Of a stretch of 51,619 bases of DNA, positions 40,376 to 49,776 are shown piece after piece. Made by a program: the position numbers and the translations under genes. The stretch comes from Oscillospiraceae bacterium (GTDB lineage: Bacteria; Bacillota; Clostridia; Oscillospirales; Ruminococcaceae): the NCBI GenBank assembly GCA_024404815.1, contig JAKSPL010000012.1, positions 1-51,619 of the forward strand, given 5' to 3'. The notes below the pieces were generated by a model, which searched no databases, was not told where the DNA came from, and saw only the letters and a program-made list of their open reading frames with translations. Position 1 is the stretch's first letter; each line of letters starts with the position of its first letter.

Positions 40376-42736
40376 ATGAAGAATCCACGCTTTGCAAAGC
40401 GGCTCTGTATCTGTACCGCAGCAGTTATGGCATTGTCTGCGCTGACAGTCACAGCACCGCAGTCACCGCACGCATGGCTGTCCCTCGCATCCGTTTCCGC
40501 ATACAATGCCATCGGAAGCCCGGTCAGCCACAATTTCACAACACAGGGATTAAACGACAGCAATTTTGACATTTCAGGCAATCTCTCTACGGCAAAAGGC
40601 ACCATGACCTACAACGGTCAGACTCTGACACAATGCCTGAAAATGGAAACCGAAACGTCCATCCGCTTTGAAACAACTGTCGGCGGCACACTTTCACTCG
40701 CCATCAAGGACGGCGACACGGTCTATATCGATGAGGTGAAAACTGCAATCAGTACCAGCGGTATCACAACCGTTTCGCTCGGTGCAGGTGCTCACAGCAT
40801 CCGCAAAGGCAGCGGCACCTCAAACCTTTTCTACATCGACATACAGACAACAGGCGGCTCGGTCGGCACAACTACCACAAGCACCACGACACAGACCTCC
40901 GCGACAACAATGAACACATGGAACGGCGGTGATTCCGCATCTGTGGGCGACATTAAACTGGTAACCGCAGGCGGCTGGAACGAAATGCTGTTTGCCGTAC
41001 TGTCGGGTGTCAGCGATTCACAGATCACAGGCGTGTCGTACAGCGGCGCGGCAAACGGCACACTCACAGGTGAAGATTTGCAGTACCTTGTCCGCGATAC
41101 CGACAAGGGTGCAAGAATCGACATTCCCGGTCTGCCGTCAGGAACATACACGCTCTCGGTCGCAACCGCAAAAGGCAATGTGTCCGTAGACGGCATTTCT
41201 GTCGGCGCACAGGACCGCTCAGGCTATGCCCATTTCAACTATACCGCAGGTGTCGGCGCATACAATGACAACGGTACGCTGAAAACCGATGCAGTCATCC
41301 TTTATGTCACAAACGACAATAAAAACACCGTTACGCTGAAATCCAAAGACGGCACGACTGTCACGGGCATCGGCAATATCTTAAACTCGGTCGGACAGGA
41401 TGCAGGCGGCGGTAAAACATCAGGCGGCGGCACCGCCAACTCCAACGCAGGCATCATCAAGAAAATCGCGCAGGACGGCACACCGCTCGTCATCCGTATT
41501 CTCGGCAATGTCACCGCGCCAAACGGTCTGACTGCCTACGATTCTGTCGATTACGGCGGTTCGGTCGGCGATAACGGCTTTATGGCACGCATCAGATCGG
41601 GCAAGGACATCACCATTGAGGGCATCGGTTCGGATGCGGTCATGAACGGCTGGGGTATCCATTTCATCGCGGAATCCTCCGGCAAGGATTTCGGCAAAAG
41701 CTTTGAGGTCCGCAACCTGAAATTCCGCAATGTTCCTGAGGACTGCATCGGCATGGAAGGTGTACAGAGCGGCACCGAACTGACTGCCCCCGTCGAACGC
41801 TGCTGGGTCCACAACAACGAATTCTACAAGCCGACCATCGCAAATCCTGCGGAATCGGACAAGGACGGCGGCGACGGCGCGTGCGATTTCAAGCGCGGTA
41901 TGTACTTCACCAACAGCTACAACTACTACGAGGGCTACCACAAGACCAACCTCGTCGGCGCTTCCGACAGCAATATGCAGTACCACATCACTTTCCACCA
42001 CAACTACTGGAAAGACTGCGAATCCCGCGGACCGCTCGCACGGCAGGCAAATATCCATATGTACAACAACGTATTCGAGGGGCAGACAAGCTACTGCCAG
42101 AATCCGCGCGCAGATGCGTATATTTTCTCAGAATATAACGTGTTCAACAACTGCAAGAATCCACAGCAGATCAAACAGGGCGCGATCAAGAGTTTCCACG
42201 ATGTTCTCAACAACTGCCGCGGCGATATGCAGGCAACGGTGGTGTCAAGCAAAACACAGCTTGTGTCCAGCGCGAACAAATACGGTGATTTCGACACAAA
42301 TGCTTCACTTTCCTATATTCCGTCGGGCAAGTATCTACTGCAAACCGACACCTCCAAGCTGCTGAGCGATTTTGCCGCAATGGGCGGAACGCTTGACGAC
42401 TCCGCTGTGTCGGGTACATTGAAAGCGGATGTGACTACTACCACAACAACTACGACCACTAATACAACGACTACCACTACCACCACAATGACTACCACAA
42501 CGGCCACGGAATCCGAACCGCAGACAAACATATACCTTGGCGATGCGACTTGCGATGAAGTGATCGACATTTCGGACGTGATCCTGATCTGCCGTGTCGG
42601 TGCGGAGGACAGCACCGCAGAAATTACGCTTCAGGGCAAGAGAAACGGCGACTGCAACCGCGACGGAAAGCTCAATGGTTCCGATGCGTCTTTGGTATTG
42701 CAGTTTATCGCACAGCTGATCTCGACATTTGAATAA
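40376..42736 (+). CDS. Secreted pectate lyase (PL1) with dockerin
   Basis: 786 residues. Signal peptide (MKNPRFAKRLC, hydrophobic core, cut near residue 40). Residues about 45-160 form a beta domain often found before pectate lyases; a short Thr linker and a second beta domain (about 180-310) follow. The parallel beta-helix catalytic domain spans about 320-650, with metal-site candidates in DGGDGACDFKRG and the catalytic Arg near 551 in ESRGPLARQANIHMYNN, the PL1 signature. It should cleave polygalacturonate by beta-elimination. A Thr linker (about 686-705) leads to a type I dockerin (about 718-782: LGDATCDEVIDISD, GDCNRDGKLNGSD), so it joins the cellulosome. RBS AGGAGG. The dockerin differs from those of the two GH5 enzymes. 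Confidence 0.93.
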   Translation: MKNPRFAKRLCICTAAVMALSALTVTAPQSPHAWLSLASVSAYNAIGSPVSHNFTTQGLNDSNFDISGNLSTAKGTMTYNGQTLTQCLKMETETSIRFETTVGGTLSLAIKDGDTVYIDEVKTAISTSGITTVSLGAGAHSIRKGSGTSNLFYIDIQTTGGSVGTTTTSTTTQTSATTMNTWNGGDSASVGDIKLVTAGGWNEMLFAVLSGVSDSQITGVSYSGAANGTLTGEDLQYLVRDTDKGARIDIPGLPSGTYTLSVATAKGNVSVDGISVGAQDRSGYAHFNYTAGVGAYNDNGTLKTDAVILYVTNDNKNTVTLKSKDGTTVTGIGNILNSVGQDAGGGKTSGGGTANSNAGIIKKIAQDGTPLVIRILGNVTAPNGLTAYDSVDYGGSVGDNGFMARIRSGKDITIEGIGSDAVMNGWGIHFIAESSGKDFGKSFEVRNLKFRNVPEDCIGMEGVQSGTELTAPVERCWVHNNEFYKPTIANPAESDKDGGDGACDFKRGMYFTNSYNYYEGYHKTNLVGASDSNMQYHITFHHNYWKDCESRGPLARQANIHMYNNVFEGQTSYCQNPRADAYIFSEYNVFNNCKNPQQIKQGAIKSFHDVLNNCRGDMQATVVSSKTQLVSSANKYGDFDTNASLSYIPSGKYLLQTDTSKLLSDFAAMGGTLDDSAVSGTLKADVTTTTTTTTTNTTTTTTTTMTTTTATESEPQTNIYLGDATCDEVIDISDVILICRVGAEDSTAEITLQGKRNGDCNRDGKLNGSDASLVLQFIAQLISTFE
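42432..42510 (+). repeat. ACN-codon linker tract of the pectate lyase
   Basis: About 26 codons, mostly ACA/ACC/ACT with single Asn, Met and Ala interruptions. Shorter and less pure than the tracts in the GH5 genes. Confidence 0.8.
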
Positions 42737-42742
42737 TCGACT

Positions 42743-42775
42743 AAAAAGGCGGAGCTGCCATGCTTCGCCTTTTTG
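42743..42775 (+). terminator. Intrinsic terminator of the pectate lyase gene
   Basis: AAAAAGGCG-AGC pairs with GCT-CGCCTTTTT around TGCCAT, 7 nt after the stop. Confidence 0.88.
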
Positions 42776-42839
42776 TTTTCGGACAATCCCCCGTCAGCCG
42801 TCAAGGGATGGGAAAGAACCATTTACATCGTCAAAACGC

Positions 42840-42868
42840 TTGACAAGAAAACAATTTTGCGGTATACT
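42840..42868 (+). promoter_or_regulatory. Promoter of pheS-pheT
   Basis: TTGACA (42840-42845), 17-nt spacer, TATACT (42863-42868). The leader is only about 45 nt, too short for a T-box, unlike aspS. Confidence 0.9.
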
Positions 42869-42918
42869 AGAAAGAGTGTTTTTTGCTCCGAAAGCTAACG
42901 TGGAGAGGAAGGTATACA

Positions 42919-43944
42919 ATGGACGAGCAAATCAAAGCGATGCAGGCGGAAATCGAAGCCGCTGCCGCATCCATTACCGATTCGAAAGAGATGTATCTGC
43001 TGAGAAAGCAGTATCTCGATAACAAAACAGGCAAGATCTCTGCGCTGATGAAGAATATGCGTGACCTGCCGCCCGAAGAACGCCCTGCATTCGGCAAGGT
43101 GGTCAACGTGCTGAAAGACTGGGCGCTGAATTTCTTCACCGAACAGGACGCACGCCTCAAAGCTGCTGAACTTGCACAGAAAAATGCCGCTGAACAGATC
43201 GACGTCACGATGCCTGCGAGCAAGCATTTCTGCGGTGCGCTGCATCCGCAGACGCTGATCGCAAATGAACTGATCGATATTTTCGCAGGTATGGGCTTTA
43301 CCATTTTTGAGGGACCGGAAATCGAAAACGACTACTACAACTTCACCGCCCTCAACACCCCGAAAGACCACCCTGCACGCGATATGCAGGATACGTTCTA
43401 TGTGTCGGAGGAATTCCTGCTCCGTACCCAGACCTCCGCAGGTCAGATCCGTGTCATGGAGAATGCCCAGCCGCCGATCAAAATTCTGTCGCCCGGCAAG
43501 GTGTTCCGTTCAGACGATGACGCGACCCACTCCCCGATGTTCTCCCAGATGGAGGGCTTGGTCGTAGATAAGGGCATTACCCTCTGCGACTTGCAGGGTA
43601 TGCTCGACGTTTTTGCACAGAATATTTTCGGCGAGAATGTCAAAACCCGTCTGCGTCCGTCCTATTTCCCGTTCACAGAGCCGTCTGTCGAAGTCGATGT
43701 CAGCTGCTTTGCGTGCGGCGGCAAGGGCTGCCGTCTGTGCAAGGACACAGGCTGGATCGAGGTGCTCGGCGCAGGCATGGTCAACCGCCATGTACTCGAA
43801 AACTGCGGACTGGATCCCGATGTTTACACAGGCTTTGCATTCGGCATGGGCATTGAGCGTATCGCTATGCTGAAATACGGCATCCCGAACATCAAGATGC
43901 TGTTTGAATCCGATGTCCGCGTGCTGGAACAGTTCAGAGGATAA
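42919..43944 (+). CDS. pheS: Phenylalanyl-tRNA synthetase alpha subunit
   Basis: 341 residues from the ATG at 42919 (GGAGAGGAAGG upstream). An N-terminal coiled coil (about 1-85) that binds tRNA precedes the class II catalytic domain: [18 protein letters not shown] (motif 1 region), [19 protein letters not shown] (motif 2) and [14 protein letters not shown] (motif 3). It forms an alpha2-beta2 enzyme with Phe[12 protein letters not shown] is a Cys-rich loop of the kind seen in many Firmicutes PheS. A repeat copy separates it from pheT by 143 nt, an unusually long gap for this pair. Confidence 0.97.
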   Translation: MDEQIKAMQAEIEAAAASITDSKEMYLLRKQYLDNKTGKISALMKNMRDLPPEERPAFGKVVNVLKDWALNFFTEQDARLKAAELAQKNAAEQIDVTMPASKHFCGALHPQTLIANELIDIFAGMGFTIFEGPEIENDYYNFTALNTPKDHPARDMQDTFYVSEEFLLRTQTSAGQIRVMENAQPPIKILSPGKVFRSDDDATHSPMFSQMEGLVVDKGITLCDLQGMLDVFAQNIFGENVKTRLRPSYFPFTEPSVEVDVSCFACGGKGCRLCKDTGWIEVLGAGMVNRHVLENCGLDPDVYTGFAFGMGIERIAMLKYGIPNIKMLFESDVRVLEQFRG

Positions 43945-43946
43945 TG

Positions 43947-44052
43947 GTGCCTGCGGCGCATTGAGAATGGAGCTCCGCTCCAAACCTCGCCAAAGGGACA
44001 TTGTCCCTTTGGAATCCCATTTTGATAGTGGGTACACACGCGAAGCGCGAAA
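43947..44052 (+). repeat. Repeat family A copy between pheS and pheT, without terminator module
   Basis: It starts 2 nt after the pheS stop. Hairpin 1 here is TGGAGC/GCTCCA, hairpin 2 CCAAAGGGAC/GTCCCTTTGG; AATCCCATTTT and ACACACGCGAAGCGC follow. Between these last two, where the copies at 30624 and 27673 carry the GGGCGGAG terminator hairpin, this copy has only about a dozen bases. Loss of that module would let RNA polymerase continue into pheT. Confidence 0.9.
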
Positions 44053-44087
44053 CTCTCTTTGAAATACACAGAAAGGAATCATTCATT

Positions 44088-46517
44088 ATGCTGGTACCAC
44101 TTAGCTGGCTGAAAGAATATGTTGATATTAACGTCACACCGCAGGAATTGCAGACAAAACTGTTCGACTGCGGCTTTGAGGTAGAAACCCTCACACAGCT
44201 TGGCGGCGAGATCGACGGCGTGGTCGTCGGTGAAGTCACCAAATGTGAACCCATCCCCGAAACACACCTCCATGTCTGTCAGGTCAACTGCGGCGACAAG
44301 GGCGAGTTCCAGATCTGCTGCGGCGCGGATAATGTCCGTACAGGCGGAAGATACCCCGTGGCACTCGTCAATGCGACCGTATACGCCACTGCAAAAGACC
44401 ATGTCACCATCGAGGGGACAATGAAAATCAAAAAGGGCAAGCTGAAAGGCTTTGAGTCCCATGGTATGCTCTGTTCGGGTACGGAGATCGGTCTGAATGA
44501 AGATCTGTTCCCGGGTGCAGGCTATAACGGTCTGCTCGAACTCCCTGCGGACACGCCCCTCGGCGCAGACATCAAGCCGATCACCGGTCTGGATGACTGG
44601 ATGTACGATATTTCGATCACCGCAAACCGCCCCGACTGCCAGTCGATGCTCGGTATTGCGCGTGAAGTCGCGGCAACCCTTGGTCAGCCGCTGAAAATGC
44701 CTGCAACCGACTACAAAACAGACGGCTCGAAGCTCGATGGCTTCACCGTTTCGGTTGAGGCACAGGATCTCTGTCCGCGCTATCAGGCACACTATGTCAA
44801 GAATATCAAGATCGGTGAAGCACCTGCATGGATGCGCCGCCGTCTGGCTCTTGTCGGTATCCGTTCCATCTCCAACATTGTGGACATTACCAACTATGTC
44901 CTGAAAGAGATCGGTCAGCCGATGCACGCCTTTGATCTGCGCGATCTGGAGGGCAAACAGATCGTTGTCCGCCGCGCAAAACAGGACGAGCCGATCGTCA
45001 CCCTCGACGAAAAGGAATTCAAGCTGAACCCCGCAAACCTCGTCATCTGTGACGGCAAAAAGCCTGTTGCACTCGCCGGTATCATGGGCGGTCTGAATTC
45101 GGAGATCAAAGAAGATACCGCAGATGTTTTGTTCGAAGCTGCGAAGTTTGCGCGTGACAATGTCCGCCGCACCGCAAGAGCACTCGGTCAGCATTCCGAC
45201 AGCTCCTCCCGTTTTGAAAAGGGTGTGGACGAATATGCGACCGAACTCGGCATGAAGCGTGCGCTCCATCTCATCGAAGAACTCGGCTGCGGTACTGTCA
45301 CAGACGCCGCTTTTGCAGTCACCACAGGCAACTCGCTCGAACGCCGCAAGCTGACGGTTTCCATCGCAAAAGTCATGTCTTTGCTCGGCATCGAGATTCC
45401 GCAGGCAGACGTTCTCCGCATCATGCAGAACCTCGATTTCAACCCCGTCATCGACGGCGACAGCCTGTCCATTGAGATTCCGCCCTACCGCGAGGACATC
45501 GAAAATGCCCCCGACATCGCAGAGGAACTCATCCGTATGTACGGCTATGACCATATCCAGCCGACATTCCTTGCACAGGCTTCTGTCACAAGCGGCGGCA
45601 GAAATCCCCAGCAGAACGCGCTGATGAAGCTGAAAAACACGCTCTGCGGACAGGGACTTTATGAAACCGTACACTACTCGTTCTTCTCGCCGAAAGACCT
45701 CGATATGCTCCGCATCGCAGAGGATGCAAAAGAACGCAAAGCCATCCGCATTCTCAACCCGATCTCCGAAGATCTGTCCATCATGCGCACAATGCTCGCA
45801 CCGTCGATGGTCAATGCCATGATCCGCAACGTCCGCCGCGGCAACGATGCAGGCAGACTGTTCGAAGTTGCAAAGCTGTTCCTGCCTGAAGAACTGCCGC
45901 TCACAAAAGAACCCGAAGAACGCGAATCGCTCTGCATCGGACTGTTCGACAGCAAGCTGAGCTTCTTTGACGGCAAGGCTGTCCTCGAAGCGGTCGCAGA
46001 TGCGTTCCGTCTGGAATTCACGTACAAAAAGCCGGAAGATGCGGCAAAATATCCGTTCCTGCACCCCGGCATGAGTGCTGTGGTTTCGCTCGACGGCAAA
46101 GAGATCGGCTGGCTCGGTATGCTCGCACACGACCTGACCGACAGCCTGATCCCTGAGCACGCGGCTTTCCTCGCAGAACTCGATCTGACCGCACTTCGCC
46201 CGTATCTCACGAAAGAACTGCGGTTTGCGGCTCTGCCGAAATTCCCTGTGGTCCAGCGCGACATTGCCCTGCTGGTCAACACGGATGTCACCTGCGGCGA
46301 ACTGGAAGCTGTTATGAAATCTGCCTGCAAGTCCCTCGACCGCGTACAGCTCTTTGACGTCTATCGCGGCGAACAGATCGCGGCAGGCAAACAGTCGCTT
46401 GCATTCTCCCTGTTCTTCCGCGGCGATGACCATGCGTTCACCGACGAGGAAGTCGATCAGTTTGTCGCAAAGATCCTCAAGAATCTCGGCAAGCAGTTTG
46501 AGATCGCACAGCGATAA
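44088..46517 (+). CDS. pheT: Phenylalanyl-tRNA synthetase beta subunit
   Basis: 809 residues from the ATG at 44088 (GAAAGGA upstream; in-frame codons before it lie in the repeat). MLVPLSWLKEYVDI is the usual start. Domains in order: EMAP-type tRNA-binding OB fold (about 40-150), B3/B4 editing domain (about 205-390) that removes mischarged tyrosine, B5 domain (about 400-470), a catalytic-like core (about 480-690) and a C-terminal FDX-ACB anticodon-binding domain (about 715-809, KFPVVQRDIALLV). No own promoter was found, so it depends on read-through from pheS across the repeat. Confidence 0.96.
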   Translation: MLVPLSWLKEYVDINVTPQELQTKLFDCGFEVETLTQLGGEIDGVVVGEVTKCEPIPETHLHVCQVNCGDKGEFQICCGADNVRTGGRYPVALVNATVYATAKDHVTIEGTMKIKKGKLKGFESHGMLCSGTEIGLNEDLFPGAGYNGLLELPADTPLGADIKPITGLDDWMYDISITANRPDCQSMLGIAREVAATLGQPLKMPATDYKTDGSKLDGFTVSVEAQDLCPRYQAHYVKNIKIGEAPAWMRRRLALVGIRSISNIVDITNYVLKEIGQPMHAFDLRDLEGKQIVVRRAKQDEPIVTLDEKEFKLNPANLVICDGKKPVALAGIMGGLNSEIKEDTADVLFEAAKFARDNVRRTARALGQHSDSSSRFEKGVDEYATELGMKRALHLIEELGCGTVTDAAFAVTTGNSLERRKLTVSIAKVMSLLGIEIPQADVLRIMQNLDFNPVIDGDSLSIEIPPYREDIENAPDIAEELIRMYGYDHIQPTFLAQASVTSGGRNPQQNALMKLKNTLCGQGLYETVHYSFFSPKDLDMLRIAEDAKERKAIRILNPISEDLSIMRTMLAPSMVNAMIRNVRRGNDAGRLFEVAKLFLPEELPLTKEPEERESLCIGLFDSKLSFFDGKAVLEAVADAFRLEFTYKKPEDAAKYPFLHPGMSAVVSLDGKEIGWLGMLAHDLTDSLIPEHAAFLAELDLTALRPYLTKELRFAALPKFPVVQRDIALLVNTDVTCGELEAVMKSACKSLDRVQLFDVYRGEQIAAGKQSLAFSLFFRGDDHAFTDEEVDQFVAKILKNLGKQFEIAQR

Positions 46518-46534
46518 ATCAAACGCAATGCCCC

Positions 46535-46563
46535 TTGACAGCCGTTTGATTTTATGGTATACT
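46535..46563 (+). promoter_or_regulatory. Promoter of the citrate synthase gene
   Basis: TTGACA (46535-46540), 17-nt spacer, TATACT (46558-46563), 18 nt after the pheT stop. Confidence 0.92.
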
Positions 46564-46603
46564 TAAAATGTTCTTAACAAGGGACGTTATGATATTGAAA
46601 TAT

Positions 46604-46637
46604 TGCGGCAGGCAGCGCGAAACACGTACCTGCCGCA
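46604..46637 (+). other. Hairpin in the citrate synthase leader
   Basis: TGCGGCAGG pairs with CCTGCCGCA around a 16-nt loop. No T-run follows. It may end pheT transcription poorly or affect mRNA stability; the leader is about 115 nt. Confidence 0.5.
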
Positions 46638-46686
46638 TTCCATACCAAAATAAATCAATGTAATTAACAGAAAAGGAGGTCGCACA

Positions 46687-48051
46687 ATGGGCGAATACAA
46701 TAAGTTTGCAATGCAGACAAAAGTTGAAAAACTATCAGAACTCTGTAAGGAGAATTATCAGATCGACCCTGAACTATACGCAAAATACGATGTCAAGCGC
46801 GGTCTGCGCGATATCAACGGAAAAGGCGTTGTCGCAGGCTTGACCAATATCAGCCAGATCATCCCCGGCAAAGAGGTCAACGGTCAGACAGAACTCGGCG
46901 ACGGACAGCTTTTGTTCCGCGGCTACCATATCGAAGATCTCGTCGGCGGATTTATTGCGGACAATCGCTTCGGATATGAAGAAACGGTGTATCTGCTGCT
47001 GTTTGGTGTTCTTCCGACAAAATCGGAGCTGGACGAATTCAGTGCGCTGCTGAGAAGCTGCCGCACCCTGCCGCCCTCCTTCACAAGAGATGTCATTATG
47101 AAATCGCCGAGTGAGGATATGATGAACACCCTCGCACGAAGCGTCCTGACACTCTACTCCTACGATTCCAACCCGAACGATACTTCCATCCCGAACGTCC
47201 TGCGCCAGTGCATCCAGCTGATCGCACAGTTCCCGTCGATCGCGGTTTACGGCTATCAGGCATTCCGTTACTATAAAAATGACCAGAGTTTGTTCCTGCA
47301 CCAGCCTGACTGCACGCTTTCCCCTGCGGAAAATCTGCTCAGTATGCTGCGTCCCGACAGACAGTACACCGAGCTGGAAGCGAAAATTCTCGACCTCGCG
47401 CTGGTGCTGCACGCAGAACACGGCGGCGGAAACAATTCCAGCTTCACCGTCCATGTCGTTTCCTCGTCGGGGACAGACACCTACTCCGCGATCGCTGCGG
47501 CACTCGGCTCGCTGAAAGGTCCGAAACACGGCGGCGCAAACATTAAGGTCGTCCAGATGTTCGAGGACATGAAAGAACGTGTCAAGGACTGGACAGATGA
47601 AGAAGAAGTCGGCACATATCTCCGCAATCTTCTGCACAAAGAAGCCTTTGACCGTGCAGGTCTGATTTACGGCATGGGACACGCGGTCTATTCGCAGAGT
47701 GACCCGAGAGCAACGATTCTGCGCGGATTTGTCGAAAAGCTCGCCGCAGAAAAGAACTGCCTGAAAGAATACGCGCTGTATGCAATGGTCGAGCGGCTCG
47801 CACCGCAGATCATCGCAGAAGAACGCCGCATCTACAAGGGTGTTTGTGCGAATGTCGATTTCTATTCGGGATTGGTCTATGAAATGCTCGGACTGCCGAA
47901 AGAACTGTTCACACCGATTTTTGCGATTGCAAGAATTGCAGGCTGGTCGGCGCACCGCATTGAGGAATTGATGTGCGGCAACAAGATCATTCGTCCTGCA
48001 TACAAAGCAGTGCGCGAATGGAGCGACTACACACCGCTCGATCAGCGATAA
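46687..48051 (+). CDS. gltA: Citrate synthase
   Basis: 454 residues, a hexamer-type length. It condenses oxaloacetate with acetyl-CoA to citrate, in anaerobes mainly to make 2-oxoglutarate for glutamate. Catalytic residues: His in LHAEHGGGNNSSF, His in GPKHGGAN and Asp in CANVDFYSGLVYEMLGLP. YGMGHAVYSQSDPRA is also typical. Start ATG with AAAGGAGG 8 nt upstream. It is alone between its promoter and a bidirectional terminator; no aconitase or isocitrate dehydrogenase gene is adjacent. The protein resembles clostridial Si-citrate synthases; a 2-methylcitrate synthase role cannot be excluded by eye. Confidence 0.93.
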   Translation: MGEYNKFAMQTKVEKLSELCKENYQIDPELYAKYDVKRGLRDINGKGVVAGLTNISQIIPGKEVNGQTELGDGQLLFRGYHIEDLVGGFIADNRFGYEETVYLLLFGVLPTKSELDEFSALLRSCRTLPPSFTRDVIMKSPSEDMMNTLARSVLTLYSYDSNPNDTSIPNVLRQCIQLIAQFPSIAVYGYQAFRYYKNDQSLFLHQPDCTLSPAENLLSMLRPDRQYTELEAKILDLALVLHAEHGGGNNSSFTVHVVSSSGTDTYSAIAAALGSLKGPKHGGANIKVVQMFEDMKERVKDWTDEEEVGTYLRNLLHKEAFDRAGLIYGMGHAVYSQSDPRATILRGFVEKLAAEKNCLKEYALYAMVERLAPQIIAEERRIYKGVCANVDFYSGLVYEMLGLPKELFTPIFAIARIAGWSAHRIEELMCGNKIIRPAYKAVREWSDYTPLDQR

Positions 48052-48072
48052 GACTTTTTTGCATAGAAAACA

Positions 48073-48118
48073 AAAAGTTTCGCGCAAGCCCTTAAAACGG
48101 CTTGCGCGAAACTTTTAT
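48073..48118. terminator. Bidirectional terminator between citrate synthase and tgt
   Basis: AAAGTTTCGCGCAAGCC pairs perfectly with GGCTTGCGCGAAACTTT; TTTT on the plus strand and TTTTTG on the minus strand serve both convergent genes. Confidence 0.92.
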
Positions 48119-48147
48119 TATAAGCATATGTCAGCGAGAAATGATTT

Positions 48148-49284
48148 TCACTCGCGTCTGAGTTTTCCGAGCTGTTCGGAATGTTCCGCACGGAACTGCG
48201 CAAATCTGCCCTCGTCCAGTGCCTTTCGGATCTCCGACATCAGGTTGTTATAAAACCAGAGGTTATGCTGAACGGCAAGTCTGCCGCCAAGCTGTTCGCC
48301 CGACTTGAACAGATGCCGGATATAAGCACGGGAAAAATGCTGACAGGTCGGACAGCCGCATCCCTCCTCGATCGGACGGGGATCCGTTTCAAAACTGCGG
48401 TTGGTCAGGTGCATAATACCGCCCCATGTGAACACCGTTGCATGACGCGCATTACGGCTCGGCATCACGCAGTCAAACAGGTCGATGCCGCGTGCGACAC
48501 CCTCCACAATGTTCTGCGGTGTACCGACACCCATCAGGTAGCGGATCTTCTCCTGCGGCATATACGGTTCTACGTGTTCGATAATATCATACATCACAGG
48601 TGCAGGTTCTCCGACAGCCAGACCGCCGATCGCGTAGCCGTCCAGATCCAGTTCTGCGATCTCTTTCATATGCTTGATACGCAGGTCAGGGAACGTACAG
48701 CCCTGATTGATGCCGAACAAAAGCTGATTGGGATTCAGCGTATCGGGAAGGCTGTTGAGACGTGCCATTTCCTCCTTGCAGCGTTTCAGCCAGCGTGTTG
48801 TTCTGGCACAGCTTTGTGCCGCATAGAGATATGTTGCAGGGTTCTCGACACATTCATCGAATGCCATCGCAATGGTCGAACCGAGATTCGACTGGATCTG
48901 CATACTTTCCTCAGGTCCCATGAAAATCTTTGCACCGTCTACATGGGAGCGGAACGTGACGCCTTCTTCTTTGATTTTTCGCAGTTTTGCGAGGGAAAAC
49001 ACCTGAAATCCGCCGCTGTCGGTAAGTGTCGGGCCGTCCCAGCCTGTAAAGCCATGCAAGCCGCCCATTGTGCGGACAACTTGATCGCCGGGGCGGACAT
49101 GGAGATGGTAGGTATTGCAAAGCATGACCTGACAGTTGACGGCTTTCAGGTCATAGGCAGACAGCGCACCCTTAATGGCACCTGCGGTTGCAACATTCAT
49201 AAAACAGGGTGTCTGAAAATCGCCGTGTACAGTATGGAACATTCCGCGGCGTGCGGCACCCTCGCTTTTGATCAGCTGATACAT
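48148..49284 (-). CDS. tgt: Queuine/preQ1 tRNA-guanine transglycosylase
   Basis: 378 residues. It exchanges guanine-34 of GUN-anticodon tRNAs for preQ1. Catalytic Asp in TLTDSGGFQVFSL and nucleophile Asp in DLFDCVMPSRNARH; zinc ligands in CGCPTCQHF with the downstream His. Length is normal. ATG at 49284 with AAGGGAG 7 nt upstream. It follows the peptidase gene on the same strand by 48 nt without terminator, so it may be co-transcribed with that group. No queuosine biosynthesis genes are nearby. Confidence 0.96.
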   Translation of the reverse strand: MYQLIKSEGAARRGMFHTVHGDFQTPCFMNVATAGAIKGALSAYDLKAVNCQVMLCNTYHLHVRPGDQVVRTMGGLHGFTGWDGPTLTDSGGFQVFSLAKLRKIKEEGVTFRSHVDGAKIFMGPEESMQIQSNLGSTIAMAFDECVENPATYLYAAQSCARTTRWLKRCKEEMARLNSLPDTLNPNQLLFGINQGCTFPDLRIKHMKEIAELDLDGYAIGGLAVGEPAPVMYDIIEHVEPYMPQEKIRYLMGVGTPQNIVEGVARGIDLFDCVMPSRNARHATVFTWGGIMHLTNRSFETDPRPIEEGCGCPTCQHFSRAYIRHLFKSGEQLGGRLAVQHNLWFYNNLMSEIRKALDEGRFAQFRAEHSEQLGKLRRE

Positions 49285-49332
49285 GGATAAACTCCCTTGC
49301 GTTTTGTGAGATAGAGAAATGTCAGAAACGGC

Positions 49333-49776
49333 TTACTTTTTCCGCAGTTTGCGTTTGAGTGCGGCGAGTTTCCATTTCGTCCGCAGAAGAACGGCACGAA
49401 TCGGGAAAAAGTCACACCAGATATGCGAATACAGGCGGAATTTCCAGTCTGTGACCGAGATTTCCTTTCCGTCGCGGACAACTCCCGTCAGCACACCGAT
49501 GATATGGCGATCGGTAATGCCGTATTCGAGTGCGTAGCGATTGTCGCCGCAGATCACATAATCATCCTTGCGGACACGGAGAATGCGGTGCAAAACATAC
49601 TGTCCGCTGTCACGCTTATAGAGCGGAACATCGTAGCGTTTCAGTCTGCCCTCAGGCTTTTTGGAAATGATCATCAAATCGCGGTGCTGACGCAAAAGCG
49701 GCATCATGCTGTCCCCGACATTGGTGTAGATCAGCTTGCCTGATTCTTCGATTTCCTGTTCAAAAGTCTGTTTCAT
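49333..49776 (-). CDS. S24/S26-type serine peptidase (SipW-like catalytic motifs)
   Basis: 147 residues. The motif YTNVGDSMMPLLRQ carries the nucleophile Ser, and YVLHRILRV resembles the HRI box that supplies the base in SipW-type (Ser/His) signal peptidases; GDNRYALEYG is the later conserved box. There is no clear N-terminal membrane helix, and the basic C-terminus (KWKLAALKRKLRKK) could lie against the membrane. The ATG overlaps the stop of the PqqD-like gene (ATGA), so the two are coupled. In LexA-type relatives the peptidase acts on itself, in SipW types on exported proteins. The target here is unknown; the adjacent PqqD-like protein suggests a peptide substrate. Confidence 0.8.
   Translation of the reverse strand: MKQTFEQEIEESGKLIYTNVGDSMMPLLRQHRDLMIISKKPEGRLKRYDVPLYKRDSGQYVLHRILRVRKDDYVICGDNRYALEYGITDRHIIGVLTGVVRDGKEISVTDWKFRLYSHIWCDFFPIRAVLLRTKWKLAALKRKLRKK

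Noticed and set aside
44079-46433. 784-codon open frame on the minus strand opposite pheT
   Set aside because: Antisense shadow of pheT, caused by the GC-rich codon pattern. No ribosome site and no family resemblance.
46774-48087. 437-codon minus-strand frame opposite citrate synthase
   Set aside because: It runs through the bidirectional terminator and lacks a ribosome site; antisense shadow.
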